A stretch of 64,000 nucleotides of DNA from NCBI GenBank assembly GCA_025267735.1, contig CM046303.1:29550380-29614379 (forward strand), in the 5' to 3' direction. A program made the translations under genes and the position numbers. The DNA is from Mactra quadrangularis. Its lineage: Eukaryota > Mollusca > Bivalvia > Venerida > Mactridae. The stretch's first letter is position 1. Every line of letters starts with the position of its first letter. The notes under the pieces are model-generated. The model was not told where the DNA came from, ran no database searches, and saw only the letters and a list, made by a program, of their open reading frames with translations. Of this stretch, positions 41,301 through 44,931 are shown in pieces.

Positions 41301-41753
41301 GCGATTTCATGCTCCTCGCTCATCTACTTCCTGTTTGTCGCATATTTTTAGATTTTGGCGGGGGTATCACTAGTGAGCATTAGCTCACAGATTTACTTGT
41401 TTAATGTTTTTTTAAACTAACATATGTTACGCTAATATCATTTCATCATTATAATCATTTTTACATTTTCTAACAGAATTGGAAATGATCAACGCACCAG
41501 TCCTAATGGAGCACACAACTACGGGTACCAAGGTAGAGATTCAGACCCAAATTCCCGTTACCATAGAGACAGTTACCCTAATTATACCCCTGAGCACCAA
41601 TATAATGGTCGTGGGGCTCCGCATGGGAACCATCACTATGCTGAGCCCCATAGGGAACCTTATGAGCGCCCGCCTAAGTATGATGATGCAATATCATCTA
41701 GGTACGAGCGTGCCTCTTCTCATAATGGTTACTCTAACGGACGGCGATACTAA
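5290..41753 (+). CDS. PROM1: prominin family gene (PROM1/CD133-like), 24 coding exons, 5' end missing
   Basis: Twenty-four exons joined by hand at AG/GT sites give one uninterrupted frame of about 870 residues plus stop. Every intron phase matches its neighbour. Order along the visible protein: TM1 (about 28-52) with the family motif GLLFIIFMPLVG, a cytoplasmic cysteine run, TM2 (79-100), glycosylated loop 1, TM3 (351-373), a GLCG motif, TM4 (392-424), glycosylated loop 2, TM5 (about 716-737), and a Tyr-rich cytoplasmic tail. Cysteine contexts RDCKADKG, GKCR and ATIDPLN parallel human prominin-1 (SDCKKNRG, ASCK, YIIDPLN). Family knowledge: prominins are pentaspan, cholesterol-binding glycoproteins of microvilli, cilia and photoreceptor membranes. 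Human PROM1 is about 865 residues including a signal peptide and about 100 residues before TM1. Here the part before TM1 is almost absent and the tail is longer. No upstream exon with a matching phase was found in 1-5289. PROM1 versus PROM2 orthology cannot be settled here. Confidence 0.93.
5489..5727 (-). mobile_element. SINE family A, 5'-truncated, minus strand
   Basis: The complement of the family tail runs from ttggtttaacgctgtagcta to cacaaaagtatgcccc. The tRNA head is missing. It lies 130 bases after exon 1. Confidence 0.85.
6195..6403 (+). CDS. PROM1: prominin visible exon 2 (TM1, cysteine-rich loop, TM2 start)
   Basis: The 209-base exon lies between ttttcag and gtaagt, phase 0 to 2. 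It encodes TM1 with GLLFIIFMPLVG, the best family match in the window. Seven consecutive Cys codons (TGT x4, TGC x3) follow, then NKCGG, a short basic loop and the start of TM2 (RWVVTIVLLICTTLM). Human prominin-1 has a spaced CMCRCCNKCGG here, so the unbroken Cys run is unusual. Confidence 0.95.
6956..9590. repeat. 2.6-kb degenerate repeat of about 185-bp units with inverted ends
   Basis: It opens AGCTCGACTTTTCGA and closes CGAAAAGTCGAGC followed by gctgtctttggacagctctt. In between, phrases such as gggacataactgtggatgaa, gagttattgcccttttat and gacttaaagtttgt(a/g)tact recur about every 185 bases with growing divergence. Fragments with the same end occur at 31100-31400. It fills most of the intron between exons 2 and 3. 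Confidence 0.75.
7115..8223. mobile_element. 1.1-kb inverted-repeat element, TA-flanked
   Basis: Ends CTGTATAGCGGGTATTATCT (7115) and the complement of CTGTATAGCGGGTTATTTCT (8223), with TA on both sides. The arms share roughly 50 bases, including the gcggggnttttattttgg region and ttggcgg. It is inserted into one unit of the larger 6956-9590 repeat. No transposase seen. Confidence 0.8.
9715..9985 (+). mobile_element. tRNA-derived SINE, family C, adjoining exon 3
   Basis: Head ggttgatagcgcacttggta with ggatttggaatctcgtgtcc and gggtttgaatcattaccagg; tail agtactggttatagacaagg, ctgtgaaatgacctaaattg and gtgttaaacccagtaaaata. It ends about 25 bases before the exon 3 acceptor. Confidence 0.8.
10011..10146 (+). 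CDS. PROM1: prominin visible exon 3 (TM2 end, start of loop 1)
   Basis: The acceptor ataattacag and donor gtatgt bound 136 bases, phase 2 to 0. It finishes TM2 (AGGIIVFLGSDLL) and opens the first large extracellular loop, ending with the N-glycosylation sequon NNS. A tRNA-derived SINE ends only about 25 bases upstream of the acceptor. Confidence 0.93.
10196..10370. repeat. dispersed repeat, copy 1 of 2
   Basis: ctgtctgtctgtcagcaatt, gagtttttcaaatta and gtagttcaaaggtcaaggcc are matched in order at 24648-24870 (gtctgataacaatttcaagt, gggtttttcaaata, gtagctcaaaggtcaaggtc). Confidence 0.55.
10832..11212 (+). repeat. 375-bp repeat, copy 1 (intron 3-4)
   Basis: Starts caatctgattaaaacctgat and ends near caggatatctgtttac. 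It is about 85% identical by eye to 13090-13462, same strand. Confidence 0.8.
12226..12295 (+). CDS. PROM1: prominin visible exon 4 (loop 1)
   Basis: Seventy bases between tttag and gtaag, phase 0 to 1. The amphipathic peptide SIDETVTQKVIDKGLN is typical of the helical prominin ectodomain. It has no close motif of its own; it is accepted because frame and phase fit both neighbours. Confidence 0.88.
12376..12687 (+). mobile_element. SINE family A, full length
   Basis: Head gcccagctagctcagttgat with a perfect B box (gggttcgattccc), full tail, and CAAA repeats at the end. It begins 80 bases after exon 4. This is the copy whose B box best fits polymerase III use. Confidence 0.9.
13090..13462 (+). 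repeat. 375-bp repeat, copy 2 (intron 4-5)
   Basis: Starts caatctgattaaaacccgat and ends about 30 bases before the exon 5 acceptor. The two copies sit in successive introns flanking exon 4 in the same orientation, so recombination between them could delete that exon. Confidence 0.8.
13494..13577 (+). CDS. PROM1: prominin visible exon 5 (loop 1)
   Basis: Eighty-four bases between ttacag and gttagt, phase 1 to 1. It carries two N-glycosylation sequons, NRT and NAT, in a helical stretch. Symmetric phase means skipping it would keep frame. Confidence 0.88.
13846..14060 (+). mobile_element. tRNA-derived SINE, family B
   Basis: Head aggaacggtagtccagtggt with a decayed B box, then ccactaggggcactcctaat, ttgcaagacatttacctaca, cactctacccaggtgtaaac and gtgagggatctactgcttga. 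It matches 23112-23326 in reverse. Confidence 0.8.
14110..14300 (+). mobile_element. SINE family A, decayed fragment
   Basis: gtggagtttgttcatgaaat, tcccctctgtctacc and agagatcttgacctattcca resemble the family tail, at low identity. The head is not visible. Confidence 0.4.
14475..14665 (+). CDS. PROM1: prominin visible exon 6 (loop 1, CNGASC motif)
   Basis: This is the largest loop-1 exon, 191 bases between tattttaag and gtaagt, phase 1 to 0. It holds sequons NVS and NSS and the cysteine pair CNGASC, the likely counterpart of the paired cysteines in the first human loop. Leu and Asn repeat in a coiled-coil-like pattern (NNNLQQLDPVLTNLKTLQ). Confidence 0.92.
15213..15350. mobile_element. decayed copy of the GTATTGTTCG MITE family
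   Basis: aactgtcaaaatttgaataa at the left pairs with the complement of ttattcatgttttgacagtt at the right, as in 59651-59900. The outer ends are worn. A further fragment (ttttttctcaactgtcatga) is at 15370-15392. Confidence 0.7.
15505..15573 (+). CDS. PROM1: prominin visible exon 7 (loop 1)
   Basis: Sixty-nine bases between atttacag and gtatgt, phase 0 to 0. Peptide LDALQTQANDIKNATEINK, with sequon NAT. It is an in-frame cassette by phase. The following intron carries a 1.5-kb hAT-like element. Confidence 0.88.
15799..17341. mobile_element. 1.5-kb hAT-like element with perfect 8-bp target duplication
   Basis: The ends are CAGGGCTCGAATTTAA (15799) and the reverse complement ending CGAGCCCTG (17341). 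TATACACC flanks both sides (15791-15798 and 17342-17349). CAGGG ends with 8-bp duplications are the hAT signature. An inner inverted pair (taatattgttgcgctccgg near 16040 and its complement near 17165-17190) suggests a second element nested inside. No transposase frame was recognised. Confidence 0.9.
17720..17783 (+). CDS. PROM1: prominin visible exon 8 (loop 1)
   Basis: Sixty-four bases between acattttag and gtaagt, phase 0 to 1. Peptide AKDSFNSVSSEVDSKVKTQ, helical and charged, continuing the loop-1 frame. Confidence 0.87.
18755..18834 (+). CDS. PROM1: prominin visible exon 9 (loop 1)
   Basis: Eighty bases between gtttcag and gtaagt, phase 1 to 0. It contains AKDNIDSINRTVS with sequon NRT. 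AKDS in the previous exon and AKDN here suggest an internal helical repeat. Confidence 0.87.
19151..19654. repeat. 45-bp tandem array, 11 units
   Basis: Unit contains ttgtttactccatcaatttt then gaaagtcataatagtgga. Units alternate agtggaactttt and aatggaatttt through the first half, so a dimer was amplified. It ends 65 bases before the exon 10 acceptor. Confidence 0.95.
19720..19796 (+). CDS. PROM1: prominin visible exon 10 (end of loop 1)
   Basis: Seventy-seven bases between gttttatag and gtaagt, phase 0 to 2. The peptide ends LEDVGKYT and leads directly into TM3. A 45-bp tandem array ends about 65 bases upstream of the acceptor, and a strong hairpin starts about 40 bases downstream. Confidence 0.88.
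19825..19905. repeat. strong intronic hairpin after exon 10
   Basis: GCAAGACTGTAGTAA (19839-19853) is perfectly complementary to TTACTACAGTCTTGC (19876-19890). The stem extends outward through ggttgcc/ggcatcc with one mismatch, giving roughly 23 pairs and a 22-base loop. It may be a worn foldback MITE or a precursor-like hairpin. Confidence 0.7.
20036..20312 (+). mobile_element. tRNA-derived SINE, family C
   Basis: cagttgatggcccacgggga, tttggaatctagtgtcctga, gtttgaaacctaccgggga and tgtaagtactggttatagac match 9715-9985. It lies about 100 bases before exon 11. Confidence 0.8.
20414..20560 (+). CDS. PROM1: prominin visible exon 11 (TM3 and start of TM4)
   Basis: The exon, 147 bases between attttatag and gtacgt, phase 2 to 2, encodes TM3 (WYGCIGLGCAVILVVFFYYM), then GILYGLCGERPGHRAACC and TGAGLLTA entering TM4. 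Human prominin-1 has YYLGLLCGVCGYDRHA and TGGVFLMVG at the same places, so the match is firm. Confidence 0.95.
20704..23063. mobile_element. 2.4-kb element with about 370-bp inverted ends, 7-bp target duplication
   Basis: The ends are TAGGGTTGGGCAAAT at 20704 and its reverse complement ending at 23063, flanked on both sides by CTAATAG (20697-20703 and 23064-23070). The inverted arms can be followed for about 370 bases (cgggtgtttttatggcc, gttcactttttgcgaaaatt and gataaacacgtttttgaggtt recur inverted). No transposase was recognised inside. A - strand frame at 22596-22976 lies in the right arm. It looks like a non-autonomous foldback or Mutator-like element in the intron between exons 11 and 12. 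Confidence 0.9.
23112..23326 (-). mobile_element. tRNA-derived SINE, family B, minus strand
   Basis: On the minus strand: ggagcagtggtccagtggta, B box gggttcgatcccc, ggggcattgctaatttcctt, cacccaggtgtaattgggta and gtgagggatcgcctgcctga. Both polymerase III boxes are well kept. It abuts the right end of the long-inverted-repeat element. Confidence 0.85.
23819..24060 (+). mobile_element. dispersed repeat related to the 'tatacccc' group
   Basis: It starts ttatacccctagggccctac, has two nested palindromic ACTAGTGGT-like pieces, then gtccatccttccctctgtcc and caataactccggcac. The layout matches the elements at 34199 and 41108, though sequence identity is low. It lies 180 bases before exon 12. Confidence 0.5.
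24241..24367 (+). CDS. PROM1: prominin visible exon 12 (TM4, start of loop 2)
   Basis: Between tgtatttcag and gtaagt, 127 bases, phase 2 to 0. It encodes TM4 (SFIFASLLMIVVVLMFTLGG), close to human SFLFCWILMIIVVLTFVFG, then LSCKY, whose Cys matches the first loop-2 Cys of the family. The 3.7-kb intron before it holds the long-inverted-repeat element. Confidence 0.95.
24411..24632 (+). mobile_element. SINE family A, internally deleted
   Basis: Head cacctggctatctaagtctg with B box aggttcgatacc, then gcgcatactctcagggagct and gacctatacaatgtgttgct. About 90 bases of the tail are missing. It starts 45 bases after exon 12. Confidence 0.75.
24648..24870. repeat. dispersed repeat, copy 2 of 2
   Basis: See order of shared blocks with 10196-10370. 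It ends with two AAAGGTCA motifs at about 24828 and 24852. Confidence 0.55.
25022..25119 (+). CDS. PROM1: prominin visible exon 13 (loop 2)
   Basis: Between gttacag and the weak donor gtattt, 98 bases, phase 0 to 2. Sequons NLS and NLT are present. It ends TVAGLLR, parallel to the short linker before the conserved DCKK region of human prominin. Confidence 0.88.
25404..25728. mobile_element. MITE with CAGTCCCATAAA ends, copy 1
   Basis: Ends CAGTCCCATAAAA and the complement CAGTCCCATAAACA. It shares most of its interior with 35428-35744 (gtacgcacatggt, ggccacgatt, tcacggaccctggtaaaaac). No clear target duplication. Confidence 0.8.
25991..26072 (+). CDS. PROM1: prominin visible exon 14 (loop 2, DCK motif)
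   Basis: Between ttatttcag and gtaagt, 82 bases, phase 2 to 0. Peptide RDCKADKGIYTALHLDNLF aligns residue by residue with human SDCKKNRGTYGTLHLQNSF, one of the strongest matches outside the membrane segments. It ends with sequon NLT. Confidence 0.95.
26222..26889. repeat. 69-bp tandem array, about 10 units
   Basis: Unit contains gaaattatctcccttagatt, aatagtcatatgacctatct and tagatgatattcca. The unit is 23 codons long, which explains the repeated minus-strand peptide frame; no gene is implied. It fills the intron before exon 15. Confidence 0.95.
26922..27074 (+). CDS. PROM1: prominin visible exon 15 (loop 2)
   Basis: The exon, 153 bases between gtttccag and gtacgt, phase 0 to 0, encodes a charged helical stretch (DVLNQIDDMRKQMGS) ending NVNFTEYTVE with sequon NFT. 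The acceptor lies directly downstream of a 69-bp tandem array that fills most of the intron. Confidence 0.92.
27774..27866 (+). CDS. PROM1: prominin visible exon 16 (loop 2)
   Basis: Ninety-three bases between gttacag and gtaagt, phase 0 to 0. Peptide LNKRNKLIDGADLNQVIADL then RNAS (sequon) and ALTTAG. In-frame cassette by phase. Confidence 0.9.
28588..28792. mobile_element. MITE with ATAGACC ends, copy 1
   Basis: Ends ATAGACCTAATCTGGAATTC and the complement ATAGACTATATCCGGAATTC. It shares cctattgttcttt and catgttttcattgtaac with 52294-52499. Confidence 0.8.
29390..29479 (+). CDS. PROM1: prominin visible exon 17 (loop 2)
   Basis: Ninety bases between ttctgtag and gtaggt, phase 0 to 0. Peptide QSAEAQKLNDSADKLEVLQQ, a clear amphipathic helix, then VTLVQIDKDM. 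Confidence 0.9.
30195..30360 (-). mobile_element. SINE family C fragment, minus strand
   Basis: aatttaggtcattttacgat, gtgtaacctaacttttctgc and ctacccatccacaaggctg are the complement of the family C tail. A second worn minus-strand fragment is at about 60450-60560. Confidence 0.5.
30460..30699. mobile_element. 240-bp MITE with GTTCCGTAACGATACATTC-type ends
   Basis: About 50 bases at each end pair in inverted orientation (acattc, ctcctcggtcattcgctg, gaataat). No coding capacity. It lies between exons 17 and 18. Confidence 0.75.
30850..30906 (+). CDS. PROM1: prominin visible exon 18 (loop 2)
   Basis: The smallest exon, 57 bases between attttcag and gtaagt, phase 0 to 0. Peptide NNLTTVVDNLEINAKHSVG with sequon NLT. 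Confidence 0.87.
30945..31100 (+). mobile_element. SINE family A tail with a short internal duplication
   Basis: ggcatacttacatagtgttt ggacatgaaatta occurs twice in tandem (30945 and 30993), followed by the usual ctaccgccattctg and gggcagctgtcagtcac. No tRNA head. Confidence 0.65.
31100..31400. repeat. fragment of the 185-bp unit family
   Basis: Contains ggagttattctccttttt and ends gtcaagcatgctgtctcctc then tgacagctcttgttt, matching the end of 6956-9590. Confidence 0.6.
31677..31960. repeat. dispersed repeat with a short foldback start
   Basis: attagccgcatttttcctga and aaaaattcggctaat form a hairpin at its start, followed by gggtttgggagacctatgtc. Single copy here; boundaries approximate. Confidence 0.4.
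32299..32379 (+). CDS. PROM1: prominin visible exon 19 (loop 2)
   Basis: Eighty-one bases between tttttcag and gtaagt, phase 0 to 0. Sequons NKS and NIT. Peptide NAIDSLITNINKSQVAFNTA. Confidence 0.9.
32875..33112 (+). mobile_element. SINE family A, decayed
   Basis: Head gccaccaggctagctctgtc, decayed B box, acatacttttgtagagcaag, and gacctataaaatgtgttgct near the end. Confidence 0.75.
33364..33432 (+). CDS. PROM1: prominin visible exon 20 (loop 2)
   Basis: Sixty-nine bases between atttttcag and gtcagt (a weaker donor), phase 0 to 0. Peptide ELNKAVDDIKKLVTDLVDD then SKYA. Exons 15-20 all have phase 0-0 boundaries. Confidence 0.88.
33511..33586. repeat. 76-bp palindromic element
   Basis: gataggccagtacaaaacca pairs with the complement of tagttttgcactgacctatc. 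It is the uninterrupted form of the element at 2658-3034. Confidence 0.7.
33611..33834. mobile_element. 224-bp MITE with GTTTGCCCT ends
   Basis: Ends GTTTGCCCTGTACCGACCC and the complement of GTTTGCCCTTTACCGACCG. The flanks (atacctt, atactta) only approximate a duplication. It lies between exons 20 and 21. Confidence 0.75.
34199..34462 (+). mobile_element. dispersed 'tatacccccgc' repeat inserted in the exon 21 acceptor region
   Basis: It starts ttatacccccgcttcga, with a small foldback (ACCCCC...GGGGGGT), carries gtccgtccgtcc and ends cacagatttacttgtt. A second copy is at 41108-41402. It splits the sequence atgctttataatattgtt from tttatatcttatag, which is contiguous in every downstream 68-bp unit. 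TTGTT appears on both sides as a possible target duplication. Confidence 0.85.
34474..34949 (+). repeat. 68-bp x 7 tandem array copying the exon 21 splice acceptor
   Basis: Units begin at 34474, 34542, 34610, 34678, 34746, 34814 and 34882, and the genuine exon starts at 34950, all exactly 68 apart. Each unit is 40 bases like the start of exon 21 plus 28 bases of intron ending tttatatcttatag (tattttatag in one). Unit types run A A B C A B C, so a 204-bp block was duplicated. Read from its AG, every copy meets an in-frame TAA within 16 codons. Confidence 0.97.
34950..35039 (+). CDS. PROM1: prominin visible exon 21 (end of loop 2)
   Basis: Ninety bases between atcttatag and gtaagt, phase 0 to 0. 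It encodes IRNDIGKCRDLYDG, then LQGAVDAVCVATIDPL; human has [20 protein letters not shown] and YIIDPLN. Its acceptor and first 40 bases are copied, imperfectly, in seven 68-bp units just upstream. Only this copy continues into a long open exon with a gtaagt donor, so it is taken as the genuine one. Confidence 0.93.
35285..35420. mobile_element. short MITE with ACTATAAAGACCA ends
   Basis: TTCACTATAAAGACCATCA and the complement of TTCCACTATAAAGACCACC form the ends. Related half-copies occur near 6905-6945 and 61140-61185 (gg(t)nntttatagtggaa, and its like). Confidence 0.6.
35428..35744. mobile_element. MITE with CAGTCCCATAAA ends, copy 2
   Basis: Same ends and interior as 25404-25728. It is directly preceded by a second small inverted-repeat element (35285-35420). 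The 113-codon + strand frame across it is not a gene. Confidence 0.8.
35895..36025 (+). CDS. PROM1: prominin visible exon 22 (TM5 and start of tail)
   Basis: The exon, 131 bases between atttttag and gtaagt, phase 0 to 2, encodes NAVWFGLGWSLFFYIPCFIF then AAILSSLYKRSEKY. Human TM5 reads [20 protein letters not shown] then AVKLAKYYRR, a firm match. The basic cluster after TM5 marks the cytoplasmic side. Confidence 0.95.
36888..37082. mobile_element. MITE family 'GTTAAATTTTATTCAACTG', copy b
   Basis: Arms gaaattctattcaactgtca and the complement at accactgacatttgaatgaa atgtaac. A partial left arm of another copy lies just before it at 36735-36800. Confidence 0.7.
37488..37590. repeat. short tandem repeat, about 25-bp units
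   Basis: Four units of gccaccacttttcaatatgg type, ending gctgccacctttagtgc. Located between exons 22 and 23. Confidence 0.75.
37925..38125 (+). mobile_element. SINE family A, head lost
   Basis: Contains gggcatacatttataaagtt, ctcccttctaccactgattc, tgtagggcagttgtttagcc and cccatacattgtgtaactac. Confidence 0.65.
38376..38444 (+). CDS. PROM1: prominin visible exon 23 (cytoplasmic tail cassette)
   Basis: Sixty-nine bases between ctatacag and gtactt, phase 2 to 2. Peptide IRSHDYDNGYRGGRHDDNVP then LTR. Skipping keeps frame into exon 24. Mammalian PROM1 is known to splice its tail alternatively, so a cassette role is plausible but only inferred. Confidence 0.82.
39081..39388. mobile_element. MITE family 'GTTAAATTTTATTCAACTG', copy c, interrupted by a SINE tail
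   Basis: Left arm at 39081 (tgttaaattttattcaactg), right arm ending near 39388 (gtatttaaatcagcaggtta ... actttaaca). A SINE family A tail (about 39147-39250, agatctagccttaccagaaa to aaaccaaacc) sits inside, so the SINE is younger. Confidence 0.75.
39389..40464. other. no feature recognised
   Basis: AT-rich intron sequence before exon 24; no repeat arms or frames of note. Confidence 0.5.
40465..40640. mobile_element. MITE family 'ACAGTATAACCTCT', copy 2
   Basis: Opens tacagtataacctctgcaga and closes gagaggttgtactgta, with caacaacagctt(a/t)tgatat inside. Inverted ends of about 16 bases. Confidence 0.7.
41108..41402 (+). mobile_element. second copy of the 'tatacccccgc' dispersed repeat
   Basis: Near-identical to 34199-34462, including the attagctcacagatttactt end. 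It lies in the intron before prominin exon 24. Its GCGT and GTCC runs (about 41157-41205) are expanded relative to the first copy. Short frames here are not genes. Confidence 0.85.
41155..41205. repeat. tetranucleotide microsatellites (GCGT)n and (CCGT)n
   Basis: About six GCGT-type units run into five CCGT units, inside the dispersed repeat. The other copy has only three CCGT-type units, so the tract is length-variable between copies. Confidence 0.9.
41477..41753 (+). CDS. PROM1: prominin visible exon 24 (tail and stop codon)
   Basis: The acceptor is ttctaacag and the frame runs 92 residues to TAA at 41751-41753. The tail has about 12 Tyr and many His, Asn and Arg, with a PPKY motif (about residues 844-847 of the visible protein) of the PPxY type bound by WW domains. 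A possible internal donor AG|GTACGA sits at 41699/41700, and gtaagt follows the stop by 10 bases. Low complexity gives weak homology, so assignment rests on frame and phase. Confidence 0.85.
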
Positions 41754-42333
41754 CTCTTTTATTGTAAGTATTTATATTAGACAGTGTGTTTTTTTCTCTT
41801 TTTTAGTGCATGGCTTGCCATATAATCATGTATGATGATCTTTTAAAAATTAATCATCGAAGTTTGATATTTAGATTCTAGATTACTAAACTGAATGATT
41901 GAATGCTTTAGTAATTGAAATGCTTATATTAGACATGAACTTTTATGCCATTTTGATGATTTCAAACTTTAAGAGATTGCATTGTCTACACTAAGAGAAG
42001 GTAAATGCTAATGTTTCCCCGAAGTTGAAGCATAGGTTTACTACTTCATTTTTGTGTGTAAATTGTAATAGTTTTGATTTTAATAAAAAAAGTCACAATT
42101 TCTTGGAAATAATAATGTGCTTAGTAATGTTTAAATATTTCTTTTTCATTTTTTAATGACTGAACATTATCATTATTTTTTTGACATCAGCTTAGGACAT
42201 TTAGTCAACCCTGTCATTTTTTACCCTTTGGCTTCAATTCAATCCATATTGACTGGCTTACTAGGCTAGAACTATTCATTGTTATGTTATCCTACATTCA
42301 TGATGAATATAATTATGATTTAAGCCAAAATTT

Positions 42334-42645
42334 AGCTGCCCGGCTAGCTCAGTCAGAAGAAAATCTACTGATCAAGGGTCATAGGTTTGATTCCTTAGCA
42401 GGGCATACTTTTGTAGAGCTTGGTTATGAAATAATTTCTATGACCATTCTTGCTCCTACCACCTAAATCATGTAGGGCAGTTATCAGTCACAGAAGGAAA
42501 TAAGCCCTCAGTTACTGGTTAACAGCTTAATCCAGAGATTCAGCCTTCCCAGGAATGGCAAGTAGGTTTACTGACTGCTGTAATAAGACCTATATAATGT
42601 GTTGCTAAGGTGTTAAACCCAACCAAAAAAAAAAATCAGAAAAAT
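42334..42645 (+). mobile_element. tRNA-derived SINE (family A) with 12-bp target duplication
   Basis: The tRNA-like head (cccggctagctcagtc, then ggtttgattcc) is followed by the family tail (gggcatacttttgtagagct, agatt(c/t)agcctt, gtgttgctaaggtgttaaac) and an A-rich end. AAGCCAAAATTT flanks it at 42322-42333 and 42646-42657. Confidence 0.9.
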
Positions 42646-42657
42646 AAGCCAAAATTT

Positions 42658-43028
42658 CATTCGGAACTATCTCGGCGATTTTCCACGCAAATACACCTCG
42701 GATATCACGAGGAGCGAAAATAGTTCCATCATAGAATCTAGCCTCGTTCCCGACGTTTGGAACGCTGGCACACACCAAAAATGACGGACGATTATGGGCA
42801 GTTAAAGCTCTTAAATGCCTGTAACTGACATTCACTCAAATCAAAGTTGATCCTCAAACATTTTTGTGTACTCGATACTTTCTGCAAAATGATCTGCCAT
42901 GTTCAATTGTTTACATCGGCACTACTTAACCTATGAGGTTAATCGCCTGACCTCATAACTTTGTTGTATTTCTACTACGATTGATATCCGAGGTGTATAT
43001 TCGTAGATGATCACCGAGGTCGTTCCGA
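42658..43028. mobile_element. Mutator-like MITE with 12-bp target duplication
   Basis: Inverted ends begin TCGGAAC and share CTCGG and ATACACCTCGGATATCA about 45 bases in. AAGCCAAAATTT flanks both sides (42646-42657 and 43029-43040). The same 12 bases also precede the adjoining SINE. Long arms with long target duplications fit a Mutator-like origin. Confidence 0.8.
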
Positions 43029-44360
43029 AAGCCAAAATTTTATTCAAATATTGATTTAGCATGTGAATGTTGTATAATCCTAAGTTATTGAATTGATCTA
43101 GATAGACACTCTAACTGGAATTATTAGTTGTGTAAATGCATTTTGCATGCATAATGATAAGCAATTTAATATGTATATAGTATTTAGTTGACTTTTTAGC
43201 TTTTCAATTATATAATAAGCCTACATCATCGTTGTTTAGAGCAAGAAAAAATATTCTCAAACCTCAACCACAGTATGGGGACCAAAAAGTAGACTTGTGT
43301 GATTAATTAACTCTTTACTTTAGAAATAACAATATCTGTTACTAGGCTACAATGGGCATATATCTATTGAGGCTTGTGCCTTCTTACATATATCTATCAC
43401 TTTCACTCTAAGGATATTGCAGAAATATTACATTTTCCCATTTTTCCTGAATGGGGTTAACTTAGTTACCTACTAAAACACTGCCTGGCAAAATAATTCT
43501 TCTCTTGGCATTTGTCATTCAAAAATACTAATTTGTACCAAAATTCTTGTTAAGGCAGAGTAAAATGGACTAAATGCAATTTCCACTTTTTCCCTCCAAT
43601 TCCATTATAAATTGCATTCCTGACAGTTGTGATTTCCAAAAAATGTTGCTTAAAGTGCTTATACTATTGAGGCCTAAGAGTGAACATTCCTATCACTGCT
43701 TGGCACTATTTGTCTGCACCAGATACATAGTTCAAATTCCTGACCCAGAGAAGCTAAGTTCTCCCTCAGAGGTATCATTTGATAATAAAACCTTGGAAAA
43801 AAAATATTTTTCAAGTGATTCCTCTTAAGTACATTTTACCAAATTCTGCCTTTGAACAGTATGAATGGAGTTGTTACAATTTAACCTCTTTCCATGTCTT
43901 TCAGGTCAATGTTTTTTAATTTTCTATCACAGAAATGCAATAACATGCAGTATTTCTGTATTTTATTGTAGAATAAAACATAAACCTTCGCTTTGATGCG
44001 CTTATTGAATAACCCATGCTGAAGCACTCCTTAAATTTGATTTTGGCACATCAAAGCTTATGCTTTTGTTTTATTTTACAATGAAACATAGACATCAGCT
44101 CATTATTTTTACTGTTTGATATAGTCTATTGATATTTTCTATTGTTTGTGTTTTCAGTATTTTTTCAACTTAATTATGTGAGATAATTAAAACATAATAT
44201 ATAAAGGCTAAAAGCTCACACTCTGTATTGTCCATTCTGTTGGCTTTATTTTATATTGTATTAGCTGCATGATTTATATAAGCTTTGCATGATTTTTATG
44301 CTATTTTTGTTTTTATCCATTAACCTGATGAATTTTTTTAATACAGAATGGTCTTGTCTT

Positions 44361-44797
44361 AAAACTTGGATCAGTCCATTGTCAATGTAAGGGTAAAACT
44401 TGGATCAGTTCATTGTCAATGTGAAACTTGGGCCAGTCCATTGTCAATGGAATGGTCAAACTTGGACCAGTCCATTGTCAATGTAAGGGTAAAACTTGGA
44501 CCAGTCCATTGTCAATGTGAGGGTAAAACTTGGATCAGTTCGTTGTCAATGTAAATGTAAAACTTGGACCAGTCCATTGTCAATGGAAGGGTAAAACTTG
44601 GATCAGTCCATTGTCAATGTAAGGGTAAAACTTGGATTAGTCCATTGTCAATGTAATCGTAAAATATAGACCAGTTTATTGTCAATGTAAAGGTGAAAAA
44701 AGGAACATGTCCATTGTCAATGAAAGGGTAATACTTGGAACTGTCCACTGTCAATGTAAGGGTGAAAGATGGAGCAATCCATTGACAATGCAATGGA
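44361..44797. repeat. 34-bp tandem array, about 13 units
   Basis: Unit: aaaacttggaccagtccatt then gtcaatgtaagggt. The last units decay progressively, and the array ends with an inverted scrap (ccaagttttaaatg). Confidence 0.93.
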
Positions 44798-44931
44798 AAA
44801 ATCCAAGTTTTAAATGCAATGTTTAGCATCCTTGTGTTCAGAACAAGCCTGACCATATGAGTGTGGAGACTGGTCTAGCTTTTTTACAGATGGCAATGGC
44901 TTTGCAGCTTTGTCTTGAGCAAGGCAAGAGT

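Noticed and set aside
41050..41373. 107-codon frame
   Set aside because: It runs across a dispersed repeat and its tetranucleotide tract.
41479..41835. 118-codon frame over exon 24
   Set aside because: It is in the wrong frame; the phase carried from exon 23 gives a different, Tyr-rich peptide that stops at 41753.
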